Source of the DNA: Maritalea porphyrae
GTDB lineage: Bacteria; Pseudomonadota; Alphaproteobacteria; Rhizobiales; Devosiaceae
DNA length: 64,000 nt
Assembly: GCF_027213965.1 (NCBI RefSeq)
Contig: NZ_JAPWGX010000003.1
Coordinates: 310,001 to 374,000, forward strand
Reading direction: 5' to 3'
Under the pieces are notes generated by a model, which made no database searches, had not been told where the DNA came from, and saw only the letters and a list, made by a program, of their open reading frames with translations. A program made the position numbers and the translations under genes. Each line of letters begins with the position of its first letter. Within the stretch, counting starts at the first letter, position 1. Positions 45,487 through 54,124 of the stretch are shown here, piece after piece.

Positions 45487-46538
45487 AACAGCTTCTGCGC
45501 GGCAGTGTCCAAAAATGGATTTTCCTCGTCGGGGTTTCCGTTCATCAAGACCACCATCACAGCGTTTAGGTCAGGGTAGAACCGAACATCAGCCTCAAAA
45601 CCACCGTATGAGCCCGCATGACCATACCATTGTCCCCATTCATCTTCATCAACGCCCATGCCTAGGCCATAGCCCTCATCGTGTTGCGAACCCGTCAGCA
45701 TTTGGTCGAGCAGGTTCTGGCCGAGTAGTGTTCGACTGTCAAACAGGGCTTGCATAAACTTGGCGACGTCTTGAGCGGTTGAAACGACAGGGCCATCGCC
45801 CAGAATGCTTGCCCAAGCCTGCTCGCTCGCATCATTACCATCTTCGTCAAAACCATGAGCCAAATGGGGGGCTGATGACTGGGCACCAACACTGGCCGTG
45901 TTCATGCCAGCCTTATTAAAGACTCTGTTTTCTAGGGCCTTTTCTATTGTCCCATCAATCTGCCCTAAAATGTAGCCCAAGAGGACATAGTTTGTGTTCG
46001 TGTACTCAAATGATTTGCCAGGTGAGAAAACCGGTTCTGCGTCATACGCAAAGCTTAGGGCTTCTTCCGGTGTCCAACGTTTTGCTGGCTCACGCTGACT
46101 TGCGTCGTCGAACTCTTCGTTAAGATATTCAGCAAGTCCTGAGGTGTGGTTGAGAATTTGGCGCAGTGTCACCACGTCAGCGTTTTTTAGGCGCTCTATA
46201 TCACCAATGGATTCTATCAATGGCCAAATTGGTTCATCGAGTTGCAAATTGCCATCTTCAACCATCGAAAGAATTGCCGCGGCGACCATCATCTTGCCAG
46301 TTGAGGCGATGTAGAAGCGCGTTCCCACAGCGGTTTCTTCTTGTTGGGCGGGATCTATTGTACCTGCAACAACCTCAATGACTTTGCCGTCAATGCTTGC
46401 AAAGAAACTTGCTCCGTCGATATTTTGTTCATCATTGTAGCGTTCTAGCTGCGATGTGATTTCGTTCGCTTGTGCAAAAAGGGTGCCCAATAGGGCAAAG
46501 AGTAATGAAATCGCTAGTCGGGAAAAGTTTTTGATCAT
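45483..46538 (-). CDS. Exported serine beta-lactamase-fold hydrolase (PBP-like, family S12)
   Basis: The 351-residue protein begins with a signal peptide (IKNFSRLAISLLFALLGTLFA, shown as 21 residues in segments: IKNFSRLAIS and LLFALLGTLFA). The mature part has the three penicillin-binding motifs: S-x-x-K as STGK in IASTGKMM, Y-x-N in YTNTNY, and H-x-G as HAGSYGG. It resembles class C beta-lactamase-related esterases and D-alanyl-D-alanine peptidases; substrate unknown, resistance not implied. ATG at 46538 was chosen over an extension to 46610 because it begins the signal peptide. Confidence 0.85.
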   Translation of the reverse strand: MIKNFSRLAISLLFALLGTLFAQANEITSQLERYNDEQNIDGASFFASIDGKVIEVVAGTIDPAQQEETAVGTRFYIASTGKMMVAAAILSMVEDGNLQLDEPIWPLIESIGDIERLKNADVVTLRQILNHTSGLAEYLNEEFDDASQREPAKRWTPEEALSFAYDAEPVFSPGKSFEYTNTNYVLLGYILGQIDGTIEKALENRVFNKAGMNTASVGAQSSAPHLAHGFDEDGNDASEQAWASILGDGPVVSTAQDVAKFMQALFDSRTLLGQNLLDQMLTGSQHDEGYGLGMGVDEDEWGQWYGHAGSYGGFEADVRFYPDLNAVMVVLMNGNPDEENPFLDTAAQKLF

Positions 46539-46626
46539 GTGATGGTTTCGCTTTAAGTCTTGGCGTTTGAATAATATGCGTTGATGATATTTTTGTTCAA
46601 GGAATATCAACCATGAGGGCGAACGT

Positions 46627-47760
46627 CTAGGAAATTAGATTGTGGGTACCCACGTCATTTATGTCGCGTTCACCGCAAAGGGCTATGGTGGTGTCGAGCT
46701 CACTGGCGAGTATTTCTAGTGTTTTCGTCACGCCTGCTTTGCCCATGGCACCCAGTCCATATAGATATGGGCGACCAATATATACGCCTTGAGCGCCCAA
46801 AGCCTTGGCGCGCAAAACATCAACGCCAGTGCGTACTCCACCGTCCATATGCACTTCGATATCACCTTGCACCGCATCAACAATTGGCGATAGCATAGAA
46901 ATTGAGGAAGGCGCCCCGTCCAGCTGTCGTCCCCCGTGATTGGAAACAATAATGGCGTCAGCGCCTGTTCGGGTGGCGATCTGGGCGTCTTCTGGGTCAA
47001 GAATGCCTTTTAGTATCAACTTGCCTCCCCATTGCTCCTTGATCCATTCAATGTCTTGCCAGCTTAGTGTTTCGTCGAATTGCTTGGCAGACCATTCGTG
47101 GAGCGACGCGAGATCGGTGACGTCTTTGATGTGTCCGTAAATGTTGCCGAATTGGTGCTGCTTGGTCTGCAGCATTTGCATACACCAACGAGGTCGCGTG
47201 GCGAACTGCCAGAATGTCGAGAAGTTGATCTCTGGCGGAGCTTTTAGTCCATTGCGAAGATCTTTGTGGCGTTGCGCCAAAATCTGCAGATCAAGGGTCA
47301 GCACAAGCGCGGAGCATCCAGCTGCTTTTGCCCGTTCAATCAAGCGTTTATTGAAGTCGCGATCCTTCATCACATATAGCTGAAACCACAAAGGCTTTTT
47401 TGTGGCCGCGGCCACATCTTCAAGCGAGCAAATGCTCATGGTTGAAAGAGTGTAGGGAACACCAAATTCTTCCGCTGCTTGGGCGGCCAGAATTTCGCCG
47501 TCTGCGTGTTGCATGCCCGTTGATCCAGTTGGAGCGATGGCGACTGGCATAGAGAAATCTTGGCCGATCATCTTGGTCTTAAGCGTGCGATTGCTCATAT
47601 TGACAGCGACACGCTGGCGCAATTTGATGTTGCCAAAGTCTGCCTCGTTTGCAGCGTATGTGCTTTGCGTGAAAGAACCGCTGTCCGCATAATCAAAGAA
47701 CATTTTTGGCACACGCCGCTGAGCGAGTTTTTTTAGATCATTGACTTCAAGAATTTTCAT
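46627..47760 (-). CDS. lldD: FMN-dependent L-lactate dehydrogenase (alpha-hydroxy acid dehydrogenase family)
   Basis: The 377-residue flavoprotein has the family's MFFDYADSGSFTQ start, APTGSTGMQH, the LWFQLYVMKD segment and the active-site signature SNHGGRQLDGAPS with the proton-abstracting histidine. The LHMDGGVR-like EVHMDGGVRTGVDV strand binds FMN phosphate. LldD oxidises L-lactate to pyruvate and passes electrons to quinone at the inner membrane. Related alpha-hydroxy acid oxidases cannot be fully excluded. No permease or regulator is adjacent. Confidence 0.88.
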   Translation of the reverse strand: MKILEVNDLKKLAQRRVPKMFFDYADSGSFTQSTYAANEADFGNIKLRQRVAVNMSNRTLKTKMIGQDFSMPVAIAPTGSTGMQHADGEILAAQAAEEFGVPYTLSTMSICSLEDVAAATKKPLWFQLYVMKDRDFNKRLIERAKAAGCSALVLTLDLQILAQRHKDLRNGLKAPPEINFSTFWQFATRPRWCMQMLQTKQHQFGNIYGHIKDVTDLASLHEWSAKQFDETLSWQDIEWIKEQWGGKLILKGILDPEDAQIATRTGADAIIVSNHGGRQLDGAPSSISMLSPIVDAVQGDIEVHMDGGVRTGVDVLRAKALGAQGVYIGRPYLYGLGAMGKAGVTKTLEILASELDTTIALCGERDINDVGTHNLIS

Positions 47761-48034
47761 TCACCAAACTCCAAGTGTTAGAGTTGAGCCTATAAAGCTT
47801 AATATCAGAGGGCAAGCAGACCAAACGTGTTTGTGCGTTCCCGTCCAAAGAAAAGTCGTCGGTGTCGAAAGGTTAAAGCCGAATAAATTGATTTCAGCAT
47901 TCTGTTAACCTCAAATCTTTTTAGTTGTTCAAAACAACCAAATGTAACCATTGGTAAATTCGTTATCTCGCATTGTAAGTTTGAATAATTGTAACGCTAA
48001 AGATGTTTTGGCGGTCAAGTTGTGTGGAGACGGC

Positions 48035-49366
48035 GTGCAGTCAGCACTTGAAATAAGCAAGACCAAATCTCAGACCAAGATACTGTTGGTTGGGGACGAC
48101 ATGCGCTCATTTTTGGCTTGCGCCCGTTCGTACGGTCGCCAAGGTTTTGAAGTTCACGCAGCGCCGTTCAATTGGGCCGCACCTGCGCTTTTTTCAAAAT
48201 ATGTACAACAGGTTCACAAATTGCCAAGGCAAGGATTGGACGTGAATTTGTGGGTTACTGCAGTTCGTGATTTGCAGGCCGTTGAACATTTTGACCTTAT
48301 TGTACCATGTGATGAACGCGCGCTCTTGCCTTTATGCGCCGTGCCAACAAATCAACGTAACTTCAGGTTGGCTGATCCTGGCCCCCGCGCACTCGAAATG
48401 CTGTTTGACAAAGCCCGCACCAGAGAGCTGGCACATCAACTAGGCGTTCCAATTGCTAAAGGCGAAACTATTGATCAAAACAGCGACGCGAAGGCTTTAG
48501 TTGAGAAATACGGGCTGCCGTTGATGTTGAAGGCTCGCAGTTCTTATTCAATTGAGGAACTTGAAACGCGCGGACAGGTTTATGTGGTCCCAAGTCAGGA
48601 TGAGCTTGCTTTTCGTTTGGATTGTTTGCCCAGTGCGGGCCAGTATTTGCTTGAAAGTTTTTTTCCTGCGGCCGGTGCTGCTGATGGCGTGGGCTTATCT
48701 GTTGCCGCTCGGAAAGGCAAAATACTGAGTGCATTTCAACATCGTCGGTTGGTGGAAAAACCAGGTGGGGGCAGCAGCTCGGTACGTATCAGCGAGCCGA
48801 TTGATGCTGGCATGTATGATGCTGTTGAAAAAATGTGCGCGGCGACCAAATTAAACGGTATCGCGATGTTTGAATTTCGACAGTCCGTGACCACAGGTGA
48901 ATGGGTCTTGCTTGAGGTAAATGCTCGCCCTTGGGGGTCTATGCCCTTGCCATTGGCGCTCGGGATTGATTTTCCGATGATGTTCGCAGACATCCATTTG
49001 GATGTTAAGCGGGCATACGCTACCGATTACAAATCTGGCGTTGTTGGGAAAAACTTAGTTTTGACTTTGTTGCATAAGCTTCAGGGGCGGGGACGTGCAA
49101 ATGTTGGCGTTATCGTCTCCGCTTTGAACGAAACGATAATTCACTCTGTGAATTGCATCCGGGCAAAGGAAGTATCGGATAGTTTTGTTTTCGACGATCT
49201 GAAACCGGCAATATTTGAGTTTTCGGCTTTGTTGCGGCGTGGTTTCGATCGGATTTTGTGGCAAAGGAAAGGCCGTCCTGAACACCGACATGGTGTCGTT
49301 GTGCCTCAGACAATGGCACAAAGCTCCTCAGTTGATATTCCTAAAGACAGGAAACAGGCTAGCTAG
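48035..49366 (+). CDS. ATP-grasp family carboxylate-amine ligase-like protein
   Basis: The 443-residue protein has the ATP-grasp layout: a Rossmann-like N-terminus (TKILLVGDDMRSFLACARSYG), LPLMLKARSSYS (lysine of the ATP site), YLLESFFPAAGAADGVGLSV and the metal-binding FEFRQSVTTGEWVLLEVNARPWGS, with Glu and Asn of ExN. Proteins like this often accompany polysaccharide or cell-surface assembly and attach amino acids or similar groups; the substrate is not known. I set the start at GTG 48035, five bases from GGAG; the longer frame starts with TTG in a region without coding character. The flippase follows after 25 bases. Confidence 0.8.
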   Translation: MQSALEISKTKSQTKILLVGDDMRSFLACARSYGRQGFEVHAAPFNWAAPALFSKYVQQVHKLPRQGLDVNLWVTAVRDLQAVEHFDLIVPCDERALLPLCAVPTNQRNFRLADPGPRALEMLFDKARTRELAHQLGVPIAKGETIDQNSDAKALVEKYGLPLMLKARSSYSIEELETRGQVYVVPSQDELAFRLDCLPSAGQYLLESFFPAAGAADGVGLSVAARKGKILSAFQHRRLVEKPGGGSSSVRISEPIDAGMYDAVEKMCAATKLNGIAMFEFRQSVTTGEWVLLEVNARPWGSMPLPLALGIDFPMMFADIHLDVKRAYATDYKSGVVGKNLVLTLLHKLQGRGRANVGVIVSALNETIIHSVNCIRAKEVSDSFVFDDLKPAIFEFSALLRRGFDRILWQRKGRPEHRHGVVVPQTMAQSSSVDIPKDRKQAS

Positions 49367-49391
49367 CCTAGTTTAAGGTTGGGCGATTAGC

Positions 49392-50720
49392 GTGAGCGTT
49401 ATTTCCAAATTGCGGCAAAAACTTACAGGCAATACCTCTACTGGGTTAGCAACATTGTTTGTGCGCGTGTTTGGTGCAGGGATCGGATTTCTTTCTCACT
49501 TGTTGTTGGCGCGACTTCTCGAACCAACAGAGTATGGTGTCTATGTTTTTGCTTGGACCATTGTTGTCCTGTTGGGCACATTCTCAGGTATAGGTTTGCC
49601 AGTTGCGGCGACGAAATTTGTCGCAACCTATGTTGATCAAAACAAAACCGCTGAGTTGGGCCGGTTTTCACGGTTCAGTGTTTTTGTTGCGGTTTTTGTG
49701 ACTGGTCTGGCGGTCGCCGGTATTTTGCTGTCTTTGCAGATCTTGCCCAATACACTTGTTGAGGCAATATATCGGCCTGCATTGTTTGTGGGCGCGTTTT
49801 GTGTGCCCTTGTTCACCCTCACAGAAATTGGCAAGGGCTTGGCCCGTGGGTTAGGGCGCAATGTTATCGCATATGCACCTGGCTTCTTGTGGCGCCCGAT
49901 CTTACTGGGCACTGGGGTTGTGGCATTGTATGTTTTTGGCGTTGATCTGTCTTCGGGCAGCGTCATGCTTATTTGCTTGATTGTTCTGCTGCTTGCTTTG
50001 ATTTGGCAGTTTTGGTACTTGCGCGGGCTTTTTGTAGGCAAATCACAAGGCAAGTCGACCCCAGGCATACGTCGCGAGTGGTTGTACACGGCGATACCGC
50101 TGACCACCATGGAAGCCTATAATATCCTGCTCGCCAATACAGACATTCTCGTTTTGAAGTTTTTTGTCACGCCCGATCAGTTGGCTTTTTACTTCGTAGC
50201 CACAAAAATTGCTGCGCTTTTGAGTTTCATAACGTTTGCAGTCAGTGCAACCGCGGGCAAACCTATCGCAGCGGCTTACGCCAAGGGCGACAACGCAGAA
50301 GTGCAACGCCTGATGCGCCAGTTCACGGCATTGGCGTTTTGGCCGACACTAATTGGTTTTGTTGGTTTGATGTTTGTTGGTGCGTATTTGTTGGTGCTAT
50401 TTGGCGATGTTTATGCAGTCGCATATCAACCGCTGCTGATCTTGACCTTTGGCCTTTTAGCTCAAAGCTATACGGCGGTGACCAAATTTGGCTTGGCCAT
50501 GACCGGTGGGCAACGTGGGTTGTCGATTGTGTTGATTGTTTCTCTGGTGTGCAACGTCTTGTTTAACCTTGCGCTTGTACCAATTTATGGCATCTATGGC
50601 GCAGCTTTCGCGACGCTGGCGACCACATTGTTTTCTGTGATCGGTCTGTTGGTGCTAACGAAGAGACGTTTAGGCTTTTGGGCCGTCGCGGGACGACCCA
50701 CACTCAATTTGGCTTCCTAA
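49392..50720 (+). CDS. Oligosaccharide flippase (Wzx/MATE-like)
   Basis: The 442-residue membrane protein has about twelve to fourteen hydrophobic segments and a polysaccharide_synt-type start (GLATLFVRVFGAGIGFLSHLLLARLL-like, beginning at residue 18). The LEPTEYGVYVFAWTIVVL segment and the VVSLVCNVLFNLALVPIYG segment are characteristic of lipid-linked oligosaccharide flippases. It would move an undecaprenyl- or lipid-linked glycan across the inner membrane. It begins with GTG and follows the ATP-grasp gene; no polymerase or glycosyltransferase is nearby, so its pathway partners lie elsewhere. Confidence 0.85.
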   Translation: MSVISKLRQKLTGNTSTGLATLFVRVFGAGIGFLSHLLLARLLEPTEYGVYVFAWTIVVLLGTFSGIGLPVAATKFVATYVDQNKTAELGRFSRFSVFVAVFVTGLAVAGILLSLQILPNTLVEAIYRPALFVGAFCVPLFTLTEIGKGLARGLGRNVIAYAPGFLWRPILLGTGVVALYVFGVDLSSGSVMLICLIVLLLALIWQFWYLRGLFVGKSQGKSTPGIRREWLYTAIPLTTMEAYNILLANTDILVLKFFVTPDQLAFYFVATKIAALLSFITFAVSATAGKPIAAAYAKGDNAEVQRLMRQFTALAFWPTLIGFVGLMFVGAYLLVLFGDVYAVAYQPLLILTFGLLAQSYTAVTKFGLAMTGGQRGLSIVLIVSLVCNVLFNLALVPIYGIYGAAFATLATTLFSVIGLLVLTKRRLGFWAVAGRPTLNLAS

Positions 50721-50728
50721 TTCGGCGA

Positions 50729-51487
50729 TTAGCGCCGTGTTGCCGCAAACAAGGCGATTGCGGCCGCATTGGAGACGTTGAGGGACTTGATAGGCCCCGG
50801 CATATCCAAGCGCACCATCTTGTCGCATAATTCGCGTGTGCGTTGCCGCAAGCCCTTTCCTTCAGCACCCAGCACAATGGCCAGCTTGTCGGCATTGCCG
50901 CCCGCTTGCAGCTCTTCAGGGGCTTCTGAATCAAATCCAAGGCAGGTGAAGCCCATGTTTTTGAGCTCTTGAATGGCGTTGCCTAAGTTTTTCACCTCAA
51001 TCATGGGCGTCCAATCAAGTGCGCCAGAGGCGGATTTAGCCAATACACCTGATTCTTGTGGGCTAAAGCGGGCAGGGGTGACCACCGCATCTGCGCCGAA
51101 TGCACAAGCGGAGCGCAAAATCGCGCCTACATTGTGTGGATCGGTGATTTGGTCCAGCACAAGCAATAGCTTTGCATCTTCCAAGCCAGAAAACGACTGG
51201 CGATCGATCGGCTTGCAATGCAATGCAGCGCCTTGGTGCACCGCGTCTTTGCCCAGCATTTCATCAAGGCGTTTCGGCGTTGTATCCTTCACCTTTACAT
51301 TGATGATTGCGCCTTCTTCTTCAAGGCGGCGGATCGCGTTTGGCGTGGCGTAAAGGGTGTGCTTTTCGCGCGCATCATTGGCCAGCGCAGCTTGAACGGG
51401 GTGCAGTCCATAAACATAGAACTGACCTGCTTCAATTGCATTGAGCTTTGGTTTTCGGCGCGGCTGAAATCTCGATTTATCTTTCAT
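50729..51487 (-). CDS. rlmB: 23S rRNA 2'-O-methyltransferase RlmB-like (TrmH/SPOUT family)
   Basis: The 252-residue protein has the N-terminal RNA-binding part (YVYGLHPVQAALAN) and the SPOUT methyltransferase core: LDQITDPHNVGAILRSA (motif 1), IVLGAEGKGLRQRTRELCD (motif 2) and MPGPIKSLNVSNAAAIALF (motif 3) forming the trefoil SAM site. RlmB methylates guanosine 2251 in 23S rRNA. The divergent position beside tRNA-Tyr and tRNA-Gly is the standard alphaproteobacterial context. Confidence 0.92.
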   Translation of the reverse strand: MKDKSRFQPRRKPKLNAIEAGQFYVYGLHPVQAALANDAREKHTLYATPNAIRRLEEEGAIINVKVKDTTPKRLDEMLGKDAVHQGAALHCKPIDRQSFSGLEDAKLLLVLDQITDPHNVGAILRSACAFGADAVVTPARFSPQESGVLAKSASGALDWTPMIEVKNLGNAIQELKNMGFTCLGFDSEAPEELQAGGNADKLAIVLGAEGKGLRQRTRELCDKMVRLDMPGPIKSLNVSNAAAIALFAATRR

Positions 51488-51608
51488 AATGTGCTCGGTA
51501 GCGTGAAAGTGGGGACAGGTCCAGCATATTTAGATATTTCGTTCATGGCCAAAAGCGCCAGAAACTGGGGCGAACAAGAAAAGGTTCATCAAAACAACAT
51601 ATTTGGTG

Positions 51609-51637
51609 TTGACAGATTGCGTCATGGTGACCATAAA
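51609..51637 (+). promoter_or_regulatory. Possible promoter of the tRNA-Tyr/tRNA-Gly unit
   Basis: TTGACA (51609-51614) and CATAAA (51632-51637) are separated by 17 bases, in the divergent interval upstream of tRNA-Tyr. The distance to the tRNA implies a leader of about 65 bases. A short perfect hairpin, ACTCGG/CCGAGT around a two-base loop, lies in that leader (51680-51693). Confidence 0.5.
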
Positions 51638-51709
51638 CCGCGCGTTGGTTGCTTTCATTTCATGAAGGAAACTGACAAGACTCGGTCCCGAGTTGCATTG
51701 AATAAATGT

Positions 51710-51794
51710 GGAGGGGTGGGTGAGTGGTTAATACCACCAGACTGTAAATCTGGCGCCTTAGGCTACACTGGTTCGAATCCAGTCCCCTCCACCA
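51710..51794 (+). tRNA. tRNA-Tyr (anticodon GTA)
   Basis: An 85-base class II tRNA including CCA. The acceptor arm is GGAGGGG/CCCCTCC with discriminator A; the anticodon loop CTGTAAA gives GTA; the long variable arm (GCGCCTTAGGCTAC region) and the T loop GGTTCGAATCC are present. Confidence 0.97.
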
Positions 51795-51824
51795 TTCATG
51801 TAACATTGGTCGACCGAACCGGAT

Positions 51825-51898
51825 GCGGGTATAGCACAATGGTAGTGCAGCAGCCTTCCAAGCTGAATATGCGAGTTCGATTCTCGCTACCCGCTCCA
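51825..51898 (+). tRNA. tRNA-Gly (anticodon TCC)
   Basis: A 74-base gene including CCA. The acceptor arm is GCGGGTA/TACCCGC with discriminator T; the anticodon loop CTTCCAA gives TCC; the T loop has AGTTCGATTCT. It lies 30 bases after tRNA-Tyr and is probably cotranscribed with it. Confidence 0.97.
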
Positions 51899-52101
51899 TT
51901 TACCTTTTTCAATATGTTTAAATTTCACAAGTGATCGCCTAGATTTCGTACAGTTTTCTTTGGCGGCTGGTGTGCGTTTGACCCTTTCATTCATTTGTGA
52001 ACTAATGACTTTTGCGCCAATTGCTGGTGCAAGGCTGTGATTTGCTTCGCATTTTGGAAGTAGAAACGCGTTACTTGTGTGTTTTTGGGAGCGTACTTTA
52101 A

Positions 52102-53502
52102 GTGTTGGAACATGATCGTCACGCAGCCCTTGAAGTTATGGACCGTATTCTGTCCATTTCCACAAAACTCACTAAATCTGAACGGCTGGCACTTGTTAGC
52201 CATCCGAGTGCTACTGAGAATTGCGAAGAAGAAGTGGGGCTGCATTTGCGGAACGATGGAACTTTTAGCCAAGCGGCTTCGGCGCAAGGCAAATATGGGG
52301 AGAATTTTGTTTCAGACTATGCAATTGCCGCATGTTTTTTTGCGCGATTTGACGAATCCATCACGCCCGCAGAACTTGATTTGTTGAAAAACCTGTTGTG
52401 TGGCGCCAGTTTGCGTCGAGCAAGCCAAGACGACGGTCGATCCTATCAAACGAAACGCAACCAATTGGCCGCTTTGCGCTCGAAAGCGCAAGTTAGTTCA
52501 CAGGCCGAGCTTTTGCAGATTGTTTCTGTCTTGCTGACGAGTTTGGTGAATTCAGGACAAGACAGCGCTGAAGATCCTGTGTCGCGTCTCAAGTCACTGC
52601 TTGATCAATATTATCAACCCCACGCCCGATTGCACCGTACAACATTCGAAAGCGGGCGAGAGCTATTGGTTGCGGACTTAGGACCGCTGGATGGGCTGCC
52701 TTGTTTTTTGATGCACCCAAGTGTCGAGCCTCTGGTGCCATTGCCCAATCGGGCGGATTTCTTAGAAAGTGCGAACATTCGTGTACTCATCCCACTACGT
52801 CCAGGTTTTTTTGGCCGACCATTGGATAAGACACATCCAGAGATGTCGTTAAGCGATTTTGTGGATGATTGTTTTATGTTTTTGACCTCTTTTGGTCTAA
52901 CAAGTTTGCCTATTGTCTCGATTACAGCTGGTGGAATGTCAGCGATGTTGTTGGCCGACCGGCTAGGTGAAAGCTGCGAGCAGCTTTTAATGTGCTCTCC
53001 GCAATATTTTGCGCGTTCACCTCGACCCGCAAAATCATCATATTCCGGGCATTGGGCGCAGTTGATTGGCCGCTTTCAGTGGCTTTTGTTTCCTGTATTT
53101 AACACGCTTGCTCCGCTGTTGTTAAATGAGGAATTCGCGCGAAAAATTTGGTTGAAGACTTATGAGAACAGTCCGGACGACATCAAGCATGTATTGTCGA
53201 TTGTTAGGTCAGATTGGGCACCAGACTTTGCACGTGCAATGATCGATTGCAATTTAGGCGGCGTGGAAGCCGATTTGCTTGTGATGGCAGGCGATTGGGT
53301 GGACAGCCTTGGGGCGCTGAAGTGTCGGACAATGGTGTATTATGGAGAGACTGACCCATTCTCTGACCATGAATACACAAAAGGCCGCCTTGAAGCTGTA
53401 GGTGTTGAGGTTAGAATTGTGCCAGGATTTGGCCAAAATTCATTTCTCAACCGACCCGATGTCTTGTTCGACCACTTGGCGGGTCATTCGCCAATTGTTT
53501 AG
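52102..53502 (+). CDS. HTH-type regulator fused to an inactive-looking alpha/beta-hydrolase domain
   Basis: The 466-residue protein has a LuxR-like helix-turn-helix at about 91-144: ELDLLKNLLCGASLRRASQ followed by QLAALRSKAQVSSQAELLQIV matches the 'G-x-S-x-x-e-I-A ... K-x-x-v-x-s-q-x-e-L' pattern. Residues about 180-466 are an alpha/beta-hydrolase fold (CFLMHPSVEPLVPL strand, VLIPLRPGFFGRP, VYYGETDPFSD). The nucleophile position is Thr275 in SITAGG instead of Ser in GxSxGG, and the position of the catalytic histidine is Gln445 in PGFGQN; only Asp418 remains. Family knowledge suggests such domains can bind ligands without hydrolysis. A sensor-regulator role is inference. GTG start at 52102, ten bases after GGAG. 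Confidence 0.72.
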   Translation: MLEHDRHAALEVMDRILSISTKLTKSERLALVSHPSATENCEEEVGLHLRNDGTFSQAASAQGKYGENFVSDYAIAACFFARFDESITPAELDLLKNLLCGASLRRASQDDGRSYQTKRNQLAALRSKAQVSSQAELLQIVSVLLTSLVNSGQDSAEDPVSRLKSLLDQYYQPHARLHRTTFESGRELLVADLGPLDGLPCFLMHPSVEPLVPLPNRADFLESANIRVLIPLRPGFFGRPLDKTHPEMSLSDFVDDCFMFLTSFGLTSLPIVSITAGGMSAMLLADRLGESCEQLLMCSPQYFARSPRPAKSSYSGHWAQLIGRFQWLLFPVFNTLAPLLLNEEFARKIWLKTYENSPDDIKHVLSIVRSDWAPDFARAMIDCNLGGVEADLLVMAGDWVDSLGALKCRTMVYYGETDPFSDHEYTKGRLEAVGVEVRIVPGFGQNSFLNRPDVLFDHLAGHSPIV

Positions 53503-53530
53503 TCAATACAGTTGGCCCGGATCGAGTAAT

Positions 53531-53566
53531 TGGTGGGGAAGGCAAATGCCACCCCGCACCAGTTTT
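53531..53566. terminator. Possible terminator between convergent genes
   Basis: TGGTGGGG (53531-53538) can pair, with a small bulge, with CCCCGCACCA (53552-53561), enclosing an inner GGCA/TGCC pair, followed by GTTTTC on the plus strand. It lies between the HTH-hydrolase gene and the convergent cysteine-rich gene. Confidence 0.45.
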
Positions 53567-53580
53567 CATATGAATTGCGA

Positions 53581-53907
53581 TTAGCGTTTGAATGTTAAAA
53601 CGGTGTTGGAGCCGAATTTGGTTTTGGCGAACCCTTTGCTACGTTTCGCATTCTCTTCAGTTGAACAGGGGGCGTCTTTGTCTACTGGCTTTTTGTCACA
53701 AGTGGTTGTCGTGCCTCCATGTGAACAGCTGTAGGTCTTTTTCCCATTTTTGGTTTTACCTCCGTCCAACATGCAGTTTTCGAACAATTGACCGTTATCA
53801 AAGGTGATTTCTGGTGGTTCGTTGTCCGCTGCCTGCGCAATTGAGCCTGCAGACATAGAAAGTGCGAAGCCTAAAACGATGGCTAAGAGTGTGTTTTTGA
53901 TGTTCAT
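53581..53907 (-). CDS. Small cysteine-rich exported protein
   Basis: The 108-residue protein has a signal peptide (about 1-27, ending AQAAD) and a mature part with four cysteines (FENCML, YSCSH, TTCDK, APCSTE), spaced so that two disulfides are likely. No domain is recognised. It is expected in the periplasm. The upstream interval 53908-54124 has no other gene that I can support. Confidence 0.65.
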   Translation of the reverse strand: MNIKNTLLAIVLGFALSMSAGSIAQAADNEPPEITFDNGQLFENCMLDGGKTKNGKKTYSCSHGGTTTTCDKKPVDKDAPCSTEENAKRSKGFAKTKFGSNTVLTFKR

Positions 53908-54124
53908 GATAAATCCCCAATATGGTGTGTGGTTGTTGATGTGAACAACTCTAGCGCCGCGGTTGTGACTGGTTCTCGAACGGGCTGTTCATGTTGAGTT
54001 CATTGGGGGCAAGGGGATGTTTTGAAAGCGTTGCCCACTCTTAACCTATTAAAAACCATGCCAATTAGCGCCGCATTCAACTCTGCTTGCTACTTTGGAG
54101 GTCTGTAGTTCGGGGAACTTTTGT

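Noticed and set aside
47761-48034. Interval upstream of the ATP-grasp gene as a possible small RNA or gene
   Set aside because: Only a weak GTTGTT/AACAAC repeat is present; no start site with a ribosome-binding sequence or terminator was found, so I see nothing supportable in it.
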